Part shown: positions 23,090-30,380 of the stretch, piece after piece
Layout of the letters: each line of letters starts with the position of its first letter
Numbering within the stretch: position 1 is the first letter of the stretch
Assembly (NCBI GenBank): GCA_044371675.1
Contig: JBILTF010000007.1
Span: 1 to 43,468 of the forward strand
From: CAIZGX01 sp044371675
GTDB lineage: Bacteria; Bacteroidota; Bacteroidia; Flavobacteriales_D; Sanyastnellaceae
Reading direction: 5' to 3'
DNA: 43,468 bases
Notes under the pieces: model-generated
What the model saw: the letters and a program-made list of their open reading frames with translations, nothing else
Databases searched by the model: none
Told to the model about the DNA's origin: nothing
Program-made: the position numbers and the translations under genes

Positions 23090-23872
23090 TTATAACGAAA
23101 GAGTTCTTCCTCCGTCAACGGGTAAGTTAATTCCGTTGATATAGGCAGCGGCAGGAGAGCACAAGAACGAAATTGCGTTAGCAATTTCTTCAGGTTTAGC
23201 CAAACGTTTTAGAGGAACTTCATTTTCCATTTCATGCTTCACTTCTTCTGCAGTATGTCCTGTTTTCGCGGCTTTATTATTCATGATTTGCTCGAGTCTT
23301 CCCGTTGAAGTAGCGCCAGGAAGTACATTGTTTACGGTAATACCGAATGCTCCTAATTCCGAAGCCAGTGTCTTACTCCAGCTGGCTACAGCTCCGCGAA
23401 TGGTATTGCTCACTCCCAAATTTGGAAGTGGTTGTTTTACTGAAGTTGAAATTACGTTTACAATTCGACCGTATCCTGTTTTCTTCATTCCTTCAACAAC
23501 AGCTTGAGCTAAGATTTGATTGCAAATCAGATGGGCGTTAAACGCTTGACGAAATTCTTCAATGTCGGCGTCAATGGCCTTACCTGGATTAGGTCCGCCA
23601 GTATTGTTTACAAGAATGTTTATGGTGTGTTGCGCGGTGACTTTCTGAATAGCCTCTTTCACCGATTGTGGGTGAGAGAAGTCTGCGACTGCGTATGAAT
23701 GTCTTTCTGGATGTTCAAGTTGCGAGATGGCATTTACCAACCGTTCCTCACTGCGAGCAATAAGCACAATTGAAGCGCCTTGTTTTGCCAATTGCATTGC
23801 AGTTGCGAAACCTATTCCTTGCGTGGCCCCGCAAACCACAGCAGTCTTTCCAGTTAAATCTAAATTCATCAT
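23090..23872 (-). CDS. SDR-family oxidoreductase lacking the usual Tyr-x3-Lys
   Basis: 260 residues of the short-chain dehydrogenase fold. Cofactor motif GATQGIG (15-21), VNNTGG (88-93) and the C-terminal INLPVDGG are standard. At the catalytic position the usual YxxxK is replaced by Ser155-Asn-Thr-Ile-Arg159, inside GVSNTIRGAVASW. This S-N-x-x-R pattern is known from one SDR branch, as far as I recall, so it is not a sequencing error, but the mechanism differs. The start overlaps the nadE stop (two candidate ATGs, 23872 and 23869). It probably shares the nadE transcript. Substrate unknown. Confidence 0.9.
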   Translation of the reverse strand: MMNLDLTGKTAVVCGATQGIGFATAMQLAKQGASIVLIARSEERLVNAISQLEHPERHSYAVADFSHPQSVKEAIQKVTAQHTINILVNNTGGPNPGKAIDADIEEFRQAFNAHLICNQILAQAVVEGMKKTGYGRIVNVISTSVKQPLPNLGVSNTIRGAVASWSKTLASELGAFGITVNNVLPGATSTGRLEQIMNNKAAKTGHTAEEVKHEMENEVPLKRLAKPEEIANAISFLCSPAAAYINGINLPVDGGRTLSL

Positions 23873-24651
23873 GTTCTTAAGTCTTCAGGTATAATACAAA
23901 CCGGAATGGGTTGCATTTTGTGTTGATTCTGCTTATTTAATTTTTGGTAAATGTCCAAAACATCACGTTCGCGCTTGGAGATTTTTTCACCATTATCGAT
24001 GTAAGCCATTGCCCACTCGAGCTCAGGATAGCTTGCTCCCAGTTGATCTTCATCGCTTCTGTCATCACCGAATAAACCATCTGTGGGTGCAGCGTTTAAT
24101 ATGTCGTCATGAATTCCAAGCGATTCAGCTAAGGAATAAACTTCAGTCTTCAAAAGATCTGCAATGGGGGAGAGATCCACTCCGCCATCTCCGTATTTAG
24201 TGTAAAATCCTACACCGAAATCTTCCACTTTATTTCCGGTTCCTGCAACAAGGTATTTGTGAATTCCGGCAAAGTAGTATAAGGTGGTCATGCGAAGTCG
24301 GGCACGAGAGTTCGCTAAACTTAAGTTGTAGAGCGCATGGTTATCAGAAGAAGGGAGTGAATGCACCCAAGTGTCGAATGATGAAGTTAGCTCAACACGA
24401 GTCGTACTCACGTGCTCAAATCTATTCTCTAAAAATTCCATGTGCTTTTGGGCTCGTGTTACGTGGCTTGGAGCTTGATGAATGGGCATTTCAACCAACA
24501 ATACAGGCTTTTCTGTCATGGCGCAGAGTGTAGATGTCAAGGCAGAATCTATTCCTCCACTAACACCCACAACAAATCCGCTCATGCCACTGGTCTCGCA
24601 ATAGTTGCGAAGCCACTTTACAATGTGATCTACAGTTTGCTTTTTTTTCAT
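23869..24651 (-). CDS. nadE: NH3-dependent NAD+ synthetase
   Basis: 260 residues with the PP-loop SGGIDS (31-36), RMTTLYYFA, the deamido-NAD site GTGNKVEDFGVGFYTKYGDGG and PTDGLFGD. It lacks the glutaminase domain, so it uses ammonia to amidate deamido-NAD, the last step of NAD synthesis. ATG 24651 directly abuts the T run of the upstream gene's terminator, and no Shine-Dalgarno sequence is visible. The next Met (residue 23) would cut into the fold, so the start is firm. Downstream it overlaps the SDR gene by 4 bases. Confidence 0.96.
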   Translation of the reverse strand: MKKKQTVDHIVKWLRNYCETSGMSGFVVGVSGGIDSALTSTLCAMTEKPVLLVEMPIHQAPSHVTRAQKHMEFLENRFEHVSTTRVELTSSFDTWVHSLPSSDNHALYNLSLANSRARLRMTTLYYFAGIHKYLVAGTGNKVEDFGVGFYTKYGDGGVDLSPIADLLKTEVYSLAESLGIHDDILNAAPTDGLFGDDRSDEDQLGASYPELEWAMAYIDNGEKISKRERDVLDIYQKLNKQNQHKMQPIPVCIIPEDLRT

Positions 24652-24684
24652 AAAAAAATCCCGAACCTCAAAGGTACGGGATTT
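24652..24684 (-). terminator. Terminator of the outer-membrane barrel gene, containing the nadE promoter box
   Basis: Minus-strand stem AAATCCCG / CGGGATTT with an inner ACC / GGT pair, followed by seven T. It ends the transcript of the barrel gene (stop at 24704). Within the hairpin, minus-strand TACCTTTG (24676-24669) is a full TAnnTTTG match placed 17 nt before the nadE ATG and identical to the ahcY box. The same bases therefore look like terminator and promoter at once. Confidence 0.82.
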
Positions 24685-24703
24685 ACAAAATGAATTTTAT
24701 CTA

Positions 24704-25525
24704 TTAGAACAAAATGCCGATGTTCAATTCAATGTAATTCGGAAGTCCTGATAATTCGAACGTCTTAGGGGTATTTGCTGTACCTCCATTAAATGTTGGC
24801 GAGTTCGTGCTTTGATCGTTCACTACGCCATTTCCTTTTAACGCATCGGTAAAACCGTTTTGGAAAGTAAGGCCGGCCAAGATGCTTGTATTTCCAGATA
24901 GGTTATATTCAACACCTGCAGCGAACATTAAATTGGAAGAAAAGATATTTACTTCATTTTTAATATCGTTTGAGCTTATTGTTGATGTCTCTCGGTTTGA
25001 TTTTTCCCATGCGAAGGTGTTTTTGTTCTGGTAATATAAGTAATCAATATTGTCATCGCTGAGAGCCTTAAGATTCATGTTTAAACCCAACCCGAATTGT
25101 CCCCAATAGGTTAGGTAGCCAATCTCATTGGTTTTCATTTTGAAGGTCAACGGAATTTGCAAATACTGAAGTCGAAGATCTCTACTAATTAATCCGACCT
25201 GCTTCAGATTCGTTATTGCGGTTCCAACAGCATCAATATCATCCCCCGTGTATTCAGCGAAGTATGAATATTTACCACCGGTATTGTTGATGTTGAAGCC
25301 GGTACCTATTGCATAATTCTCCGCGAAGAAAATATCGAAGTTCAAACCATATCCAAATTGAAGAGATTTGTCGCCAACAGTCATATTGCTGTTATCACTA
25401 GCCAACCAAGAAATATTGGGAGAGACTTTAAATCCCAAACGAAACTTGTTGGTTATTGCAGTCGCCTGCGCAAAAGACATCATTGTCAATAGGCAGAACA
25501 GAATTAAGGTGTTTATTTTTTTCAT
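24704..25525 (-). CDS. Outer-membrane beta-barrel protein (PorT-like porin family)
   Basis: 273 residues. Signal peptide MKKINTLILFCLLTMMSFA before Gln. The rest alternates amphipathic strands and ends in an aromatic-terminated strand (ELNIGILF), as in the OMP_b-brl_2/PorT-like barrels annotated as porin family proteins in Bacteroidota. GFKVSPNISWL at the N-terminus and GYGLNFDIFFAENYAIGTG are typical strand pairs of that family. Probably an eight-stranded outer-membrane barrel; function not assigned. It is divergent from gldB across 35 bases and ends at a terminator. Confidence 0.85.
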   Translation of the reverse strand: MKKINTLILFCLLTMMSFAQATAITNKFRLGFKVSPNISWLASDNSNMTVGDKSLQFGYGLNFDIFFAENYAIGTGFNINNTGGKYSYFAEYTGDDIDAVGTAITNLKQVGLISRDLRLQYLQIPLTFKMKTNEIGYLTYWGQFGLGLNMNLKALSDDNIDYLYYQNKNTFAWEKSNRETSTISSNDIKNEVNIFSSNLMFAAGVEYNLSGNTSILAGLTFQNGFTDALKGNGVVNDQSTNSPTFNGGTANTPKTFELSGLPNYIELNIGILF

Positions 25526-25560
25526 ATGAAGGTCTTTTTTAATGACTTTTGCAAATAACT

Positions 25561-26604
25561 ATGCCAAAGCTAACGAATTCCTATCTTTCAATTTTGTCAA
25601 TTTTGTTGACAATCCTCTGTTACTCCTGCGGAGAGGCAGACAAGCATAAAGATATTGACGTGGAATTTGAAGGTAAATCATTGAATCCTCTAAGGTTTGA
25701 TCAAGACTTTTTCAATGCCGATTGGAAAAACACTCAGAACATTTCTGAATTAAAAACGAAATATGGGAAGTTTTTCTGCCTCTATCTCGAGCGCATACTA
25801 AACGCCGGGCCATGCGACAGCCTATCAACGTTACAAATGGTTCAGGGGTTTGTTAGTCATCCCGATTTTCGAGATTTGAAATCAGAAATTGAAAAGAACT
25901 ATCCGCAAGAACGTCTCGATTCCCTTCATGAAAAAATATTGGAAGCTACTCTTCGCATGCAAACGTTGGTTCCGAATATGAAACTTCCTCAGTTGATTTG
26001 GATGAATTCAGGATTCAATATTGGTGCCTACAGCACAGACGAATACTTAGCCGTTGGATTGGATTTTTATTTAGGAAATGAAAATAGAATCACGAAGTCG
26101 GTTCCTTTTCCGCAATACCAAAAGGACGATATGACTCGCGCACAGCTTGTGCCTAATGCAATTAAGAATTTAGCTTACTATTATTTGTTGAAGTCAGATA
26201 CCCTTCAGCATGAAAATGATATGCTATCAGAAATGATCTTTCATGGAAAGGCGCACTACCTCACCTGGTTAGCGTTTGAAGAAATTCAAGACTCAACACT
26301 CATGGCATGGACTTCAAAGGAATACACGTGGACACAGGGGCATCAGTTGAATGTGTGGAAGGAAATTGCCAGGCAAGAGGTGCTCTTTTCTAAGAATAGA
26401 TTAGAGGTGCAGAAGTGGTTTGAATATGCTCCATTTACCAATGCAGAGAATGTTCCTCAAGAAAGCGCTCCGCAGTTGGGGGTTTTTATGGGTTTTCAAA
26501 TGGTGAAGAGTTATATGGAAAAACATCCGGAGATTACCGTTGATCGATTAATGAAAGAAGACAACTCGCAGAAAATATTACAAGCATACAAGCCGAACTT
26601 ATGA
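25561..26604 (+). CDS. gldB: Gliding motility lipoprotein GldB
   Basis: 347 residues from ATG 25561 (an upstream TTG is rejected). The N-terminus is a lipoprotein signal with the acylated Cys23 in CYSCGE; the -3 residue is atypical for a lipobox. The body matches GldB as known from Flavobacterium: conserved early LRFDQDFF and the central YLAVGLDFYLG. GldB is required for gliding and normal assembly of the T9SS-linked motility machine, and also supports type IX secretion. The gene is followed by gldC with a 4-base overlap, the arrangement in gliding Bacteroidota. The two T9SS cargo proteins in this window fit this setting. Confidence 0.92.
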   Translation: MPKLTNSYLSILSILLTILCYSCGEADKHKDIDVEFEGKSLNPLRFDQDFFNADWKNTQNISELKTKYGKFFCLYLERILNAGPCDSLSTLQMVQGFVSHPDFRDLKSEIEKNYPQERLDSLHEKILEATLRMQTLVPNMKLPQLIWMNSGFNIGAYSTDEYLAVGLDFYLGNENRITKSVPFPQYQKDDMTRAQLVPNAIKNLAYYYLLKSDTLQHENDMLSEMIFHGKAHYLTWLAFEEIQDSTLMAWTSKEYTWTQGHQLNVWKEIARQEVLFSKNRLEVQKWFEYAPFTNAENVPQESAPQLGVFMGFQMVKSYMEKHPEITVDRLMKEDNSQKILQAYKPNL

Positions 26605-26930
26605 AGAAGTCAACCATAACAATTGATATTGAATTAGACGAAAACAATGTGCCTGAAACCATTCAGTGGGAGGCACCTGAATTAGGAAAGAAAGCAGAGT
26701 GTAAAGCCATGATTCTCTCTGTGTGGGATAAGGCAGAAGCGAACACCATGCGTATAGATTTATGGACGAAAGAAATGCAAGTGGAAGAAATGACATTCTT
26801 CGTTCATCAGACGTTGTTGACTCTTTCAGATAGTTTCGAAAAGGCTACAGGCGATGCGCGAATGGCAGCAACCATGCGTGATTTCTGCGATTATTATGCG
26901 GAAAAAATGAAGATTAATCCTCCGCTATAA
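26601..26930 (+). CDS. gldC: Gliding motility protein GldC
   Basis: 109 residues, the size of F. johnsoniae GldC. LDENNVPE near the N-terminus, TMRIDLWTKEM and TMRDFCDYYAEKM at the C-terminus are close to the known protein. It is cytoplasmic, without signal or membrane segment; in F. johnsoniae it makes gliding more efficient but is not strictly needed. Its start overlaps gldB in ATGA. Its stop overlaps the stop of the convergent engB gene (six bases shared, CTATAA), so no terminator separates them. Confidence 0.94.
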   Translation: MKKSTITIDIELDENNVPETIQWEAPELGKKAECKAMILSVWDKAEANTMRIDLWTKEMQVEEMTFFVHQTLLTLSDSFEKATGDARMAATMRDFCDYYAEKMKINPPL

Positions 26931-27557
26931 AGTAAAGTCGTTCGCGAATTCTTTTCTCCATGCTGCAATTTGCTCTTGAATTTCAACGCGACCCATACGC
27001 TCTACTGCTGCTGTAAGGAAATGTTGTGGAAGTTCTTCCCAAGTCTTTTTCAATTCGGCAGTAAAAGCATCGAAGCGAATGGTTTTCTGAAGTTCTGTGA
27101 GTTTCTCACACTTCGTGAACGCGATACAAAAGGGCAGCCCTTGCTCACCCAACCATTGCATGAATTCAATGTCAATTTTTTGCGGAGGTATTCTGAAATC
27201 TAGCAGCACGAAAGTGCAAATCAAGTTTTCACGCTTGTCTAAATAACTGCGAATGAAACTTCCCCACTTGTTACGCTCTGTCTTAGAAGTTTTGGCGTAG
27301 CCGTATCCTGGAAGATCGACCAAAAACCAGGGGTTCTTTTCTTCGTTTATCAGGAAGTGATTGATGGTCTGCGTTTTTCCAGGGCTTGAAGATGTTTTGG
27401 CAAGACCTTTTTTGTTCACCAACATGTTAATGAGTGAACTCTTACCCACATTCGAACGGCCAATAAAGGCGAATTCAGGATATGCGGGAGGTGGGCACTT
27501 GTCGATTTCAACAGATGACTTGACGAACGTAGCAGAATGAATTAATTCTTTGCTCAT
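26925..27557 (-). CDS. engB: Ribosome biogenesis GTPase EngB (YsxC/YihA)
   Basis: 210 residues of the EngB family, which helps 50S subunit assembly. G1 is GRSNVGKSS (33-41), G3 is DLPGYG. The G4 motif reads TKCEK where most GTPases have an Asp (NKxD/TKxD), so guanine specificity here rests on a Glu. The gene follows the hydrolase gene with 6 bases between. Its last six bases overlap gldC on the other strand. Confidence 0.95.
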   Translation of the reverse strand: MSKELIHSATFVKSSVEIDKCPPPAYPEFAFIGRSNVGKSSLINMLVNKKGLAKTSSSPGKTQTINHFLINEEKNPWFLVDLPGYGYAKTSKTERNKWGSFIRSYLDKRENLICTFVLLDFRIPPQKIDIEFMQWLGEQGLPFCIAFTKCEKLTELQKTIRFDAFTAELKKTWEELPQHFLTAAVERMGRVEIQEQIAAWRKEFANDFTL

Positions 27558-27563
27558 TTTGCT

Positions 27564-28325
27564 TTATATATTTTGCTCAGTTAACCAGGCGTCGAGTAAG
27601 GTGTTGAATTGCTGAGATTGCTCCATCATAGGCGCGTGTCCGCATTCTTCTATCCAATACAATTTGGCTTGCGGAAGTTTATGTTGAAATTCTTCAGCCA
27701 CTTCTGGAGGTGTGATGGTGTCGTTTTTCCCCCAGATTAAGCACGCTGGAATGTTCATGTCTTTTAAATCGTCGGTCATGTTATGGCGAATGGCACTTTT
27801 TGCAAGCGCAAGAATGCGAATCACGCGGTTGCGGTCATTGACTACCTCATAACATTCGTCGACCAATTCCGGAGTGACGTGTTTCGGATCGTAGAATGTA
27901 AGAGCAACTTTTTGACGAATGAATTCTTTGTCCTCTCTTCTTGGAAAGCTTGATCCGAATGCATTTTCATATAGGCCACTGCTGGCGGTAAGAATAAGCG
28001 ATTCAACTTTTTCCAAATGGTTTTTCGTGTACACCAGGGCAACGTGTCCACCGAGTGAATTTCCTAAGAGATTCACCTTGTCCCATTTTTTATGTTGAAT
28101 GAAGTCATGTAAAAATTCGGCCAAGGACTTTACGCCTGTGGTAAGCATAGGCATGGTGTAAAGCGGTAGCATTGGGATAACAACTTTATAGCGTGGTTTG
28201 AAATGATCTACCACGTCTTTGAAATTGCTCAATGCTCCAAATAAGCCATGAAGTAGAACAAGTGGTTTGCCCTCGCCTTCCTCAATGTAGGTGTAATCAC
28301 CGTCGGTTTTTAAAGTGTATTCCAT
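27564..28325 (-). CDS. Alpha/beta hydrolase
   Basis: 253 residues with the alpha/beta hydrolase fold. Oxyanion HGLFG (26-30), nucleophile elbow GNSLGGH with Ser90, acid WGKNDTITP and catalytic His230 in CGHAPMME. The overall pattern resembles the MhpC/2-hydroxymuconate hydrolase or esterase branch. The substrate is unclear. Co-transcribed with engB; a TAAATTCG box lies 13 nt before its ATG. Confidence 0.9.
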   Translation of the reverse strand: MEYTLKTDGDYTYIEEGEGKPLVLLHGLFGALSNFKDVVDHFKPRYKVVIPMLPLYTMPMLTTGVKSLAEFLHDFIQHKKWDKVNLLGNSLGGHVALVYTKNHLEKVESLILTASSGLYENAFGSSFPRREDKEFIRQKVALTFYDPKHVTPELVDECYEVVNDRNRVIRILALAKSAIRHNMTDDLKDMNIPACLIWGKNDTITPPEVAEEFQHKLPQAKLYWIEECGHAPMMEQSQQFNTLLDAWLTEQNI

Positions 28326-28338
28326 AATCTATTGCCTA

Positions 28339-28346
28339 CGAATTTA
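28339..28346 (-). promoter_or_regulatory. Promoter -7 box TAAATTCG (hydrolase-engB)
   Basis: Minus-strand TAAATTCG, the TAnnTTcG variant, 13 nt upstream of the hydrolase ATG. Confidence 0.45.
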
Positions 28347-28436
28347 CGTGATTCTCATCGACAACAGTCGTTCAATGTTACAAGCAATGAACAATTAGAG
28401 GTGAATGAAGGCGTATGTTCATTGTAATTAACATTT

Positions 28437-28582
28437 CCCACTTTTTCCCACCACATATAAATGTGTTTAAAAGCTTATAGAATCAAGGTTTTAGGTGTTG
28501 TGTGTTGGTGTGCTGGCCTCCGAAGTTTTTAACAAAATGGTAATTTGTGGTTGTTTAGTGGTAAAAAGTGGGAAGAAGTGAT
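28437..28582. promoter_or_regulatory. Putative MraZ operator: GTGG(G/T) repeats at 10-11 bp period
   Basis: On the plus strand GTGGT 28547, GTGGT 28558, GTGGG 28568 and GTGAT 28578 are spaced 11, 10 and 10 bases apart and end one base before the -7 box at 28583. Upstream, CCCAC at 28437-28441 and 28447-28451 are the same word on the other strand at 10-bp spacing. MraZ in other bacteria binds TGGG-type direct repeats with 10-bp period before its own gene, so autoregulation of the dcw cluster is likely. Confidence 0.65.
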
Positions 28583-28590
28583 TATTTTTG
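28583..28590 (+). promoter_or_regulatory. Promoter -7 box TATTTTTG (dcw cluster)
   Basis: TATTTTTG fits TAnnTTTG and lies 19 nt before ATG 28610. It is the main candidate promoter for the twelve-gene cluster and shows that the ATG at 28568 is upstream of transcription. Confidence 0.6.
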
Positions 28591-28609
28591 GAAAAGAATT
28601 CACAATCGA

Positions 28610-29086
28610 ATGTTAAACCTACTCGGAGAATACCACTGTAAAGTCGACGCAAAAGGGCGCTTGCTCTTTCCTGCACGCTTGAAAAAGCAGCTGGAGGATA
28701 TTCTTCATCATGGGCTGGTAGTGAATCGCGACATCTTCACGCAGTGCTTGGTAGTTTATCCAAAACCAGAATGGGACATGGTAAATGAAGAGATGTCGAA
28801 ATTGAGCAGATACAATCAAAAGCATCAGATGTTCCAGCGCAAGTTTATGAAAGGTGCAACGCATCTTGAATTGGATAGCGTAGGTCGGTTATCACTTCCA
28901 GCAAGTCTTTTAGAATACGCAGGAGTTGACGGTTCGAAGAATGAATTGGTTATTTCTGGATTAGGACAGAAGATGGAGATCTGGAGTTTAGATCAATACA
29001 ACGCTGAAGTATTAGGTGAGGAAATAGATTTTGGAGCGTTGGCTGAAGAAGTTAGAAAAGACATTGACGCAAAAGGCGACAAGTAA
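28610..29086 (+). CDS. mraZ: Transcriptional regulator MraZ
   Basis: 158 residues from ATG 28610, giving the family start MLNLLGEYHCKVDAKGR. Two AbrB-like SpoVT halves each carry the D-x-x-G-R signature (VDAKGRLLFP and LDSVGRLSLP). MraZ forms ring oligomers and represses the dcw operon it heads, binding repeated TGGG-type boxes; such repeats precede this gene. A further upstream ATG at 28568 falls inside the repeats and before the promoter and is not used. Its stop overlaps the rsmH start in TAATG. Confidence 0.95.
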   Translation: MLNLLGEYHCKVDAKGRLLFPARLKKQLEDILHHGLVVNRDIFTQCLVVYPKPEWDMVNEEMSKLSRYNQKHQMFQRKFMKGATHLELDSVGRLSLPASLLEYAGVDGSKNELVISGLGQKMEIWSLDQYNAEVLGEEIDFGALAEEVRKDIDAKGDK

Positions 29087-29979
29087 TGGAGCAAATTTAT
29101 CACACCCCTGTGCTGTTGAAAGAGTCGATTGAGGGGTTAAACATTAAACCTAACGGGGTTTATGTAGACGTGACTTTTGGAGGCGGAGGCCATTCGAAAG
29201 AAATATTGAAACAGTTAACAACTGGAAAACTCATTGCATTTGATCAGGATGGCGAGGCCGCGAAGAATGTCCCGCAAGACGAGCGATTGATTTTTGTGCC
29301 GCAAAATTTCAGATTCGTAAAGAATTGGGTTGAGCTACACGGATTTCAGCAAGTCGATGGGATTTTGGCAGACCTGGGTGTTAGCAGTCATCAGTTCGAT
29401 TCTGGCGAGCGTGGATTTTCAATCCGGTTCAACGGTCCATTGGATATGCGCATGAACCAGTCGTCTGGTATTTCTGCAGATGAATGGATCAATAAGTCGA
29501 GCGTTCAAGAGATTACAGATGCACTCAGAATGTACGGCGAGTTAGACGGTGCTTACAAAGTCGCAACTGAGATTGATATGCACAAGCCTTTAGGAACCAC
29601 GCAAGCCTTAATAGACTGCACGCAGTCGTTTGCTAAGAGAGGCAAGGAGAAGCAGTTCTTGGCGCAAATGTTCCAAGCATTTCGAATGGTAGTGAACGAT
29701 GAGATTGCTGTTTTGAAAGAGTTCCTTCAACAATCGCTAGAATTGTTGGCTCCGGAGGGAAGATTGGTGGTGATTAGTTATCACAGTTTGGAAGATCGTT
29801 TGGTGAAAGATTTCCTTCGGTCTGGAAATTTAGAAGGAGAAATAAAGAAGGATTTTTTCGGAAATCTAGAGCGTCAGATAGAGCCGGTGAAGAGTAAACC
29901 GATTCTTCCATCACAAGAAGAAATAGAGAGAAATGGTAGAAGTCGAAGTGCTAAACTTCGAGTAGGTCAAAAAAAATAA
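29086..29979 (+). CDS. rsmH: 16S rRNA (cytosine1402-N4)-methyltransferase
   Basis: 297 residues; YHTPVLLKESIEGL start, SAM-binding VDVTFGGGGHS, DLGVSSHQFD and SYHSLEDRLVKDFLR are all RsmH (MraW) hallmarks. It methylates N4 of C1402 in the ribosomal P site. One-base overlap with mraZ, then a 38-base gap holding a palindrome before the ftsL-like gene. Confidence 0.97.
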   Translation: MEQIYHTPVLLKESIEGLNIKPNGVYVDVTFGGGGHSKEILKQLTTGKLIAFDQDGEAAKNVPQDERLIFVPQNFRFVKNWVELHGFQQVDGILADLGVSSHQFDSGERGFSIRFNGPLDMRMNQSSGISADEWINKSSVQEITDALRMYGELDGAYKVATEIDMHKPLGTTQALIDCTQSFAKRGKEKQFLAQMFQAFRMVVNDEIAVLKEFLQQSLELLAPEGRLVVISYHSLEDRLVKDFLRSGNLEGEIKKDFFGNLERQIEPVKSKPILPSQEEIERNGRSRSAKLRVGQKK

Positions 29980-29987
29980 AACATTAA

Positions 29988-30009
29988 ACCGAATGAATAT
30001 TCGTTCGGT
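29988..30009 (+). repeat. 22-nt palindrome between rsmH and ftsL
   Basis: A nearly perfect inverted repeat centred on ATAT: ACCGAA at one end, TTCGGT at the other, GAATATTC in the middle, with a single T-G mismatch pair. It is the largest gap in the dcw cluster and ends 8 bases before the ftsL ATG. It lacks the T run of a terminator, so a protein site or an RNA processing or attenuation hairpin is more likely. Confidence 0.75.
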
Positions 30010-30017
30010 ATTTAAAA

Positions 30018-30380
30018 ATGGCTAAGAACGAAGAAACAAAACGCAAAGGAATTACCTTCAGAGAAATCATTGGAGGAGAGTTCTTGACACGCCAGTCATT
30101 GGTGCGTCAGATGCCTTTTTTCTTTTTCATAGTCGTTCTTTTCTTCCTTCAAATTAGTATGATTTACTACTTTGAATCGGTTCAAATTGAAATCAAGAAC
30201 ACGAAGGATGAACTTAAGAATTTGAATTCTGAGTACAGCACCAACGCAAGTGAATTAAGTGTTAAATCACAGCATAGTGAAGTCGTAGGTCAAGTGGCTC
30301 CTTGGGGGTTGGTGAATTCAACAACCACTCCGTTCATCATAGATGTCGATTCAAATTTCTTCAAGACGAGTCATGAATGA
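30018..30380 (+). CDS. ftsL: FtsL-like cell division protein
   Basis: 120 residues with a basic cytoplasmic tail, one membrane segment (about 33-53, rich in Phe) and a short periplasmic coiled coil (55-90, IEIKNTKDELKNLNSEY). This is the Bacteroidota FtsL-like type, recognised by position between rsmH and ftsI more than by sequence. FtsL with FtsB and FtsQ links division to septal peptidoglycan synthesis. The stop overlaps ftsI by 8 bases. Confidence 0.88.
   Translation: MAKNEETKRKGITFREIIGGEFLTRQSLVRQMPFFFFIVVLFFLQISMIYYFESVQIEIKNTKDELKNLNSEYSTNASELSVKSQHSEVVGQVAPWGLVNSTTTPFIIDVDSNFFKTSHE

Larger units (their letters stand above)
28326..28609. other. Intergenic control region between hydrolase and mraZ
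   Basis: 284 bases without a gene. It holds the hydrolase promoter box (28339-28346), an 8-bp inverted repeat CAATGAAC (28385-28392) / GTTCATTG (28417-28424), two CCCAC repeats at 10-bp period (28437, 28447) and four GTGG-type repeats before the mraZ promoter. No RNA gene or small protein was recognised. Confidence 0.7.

Noticed and set aside
28385..28424. Inverted repeat CAATGAAC / GTTCATTG as a small RNA or terminator
   Set aside because: The loop is 24 bases, no T run follows and no promoter box precedes it. Kept only as part of the control region description.
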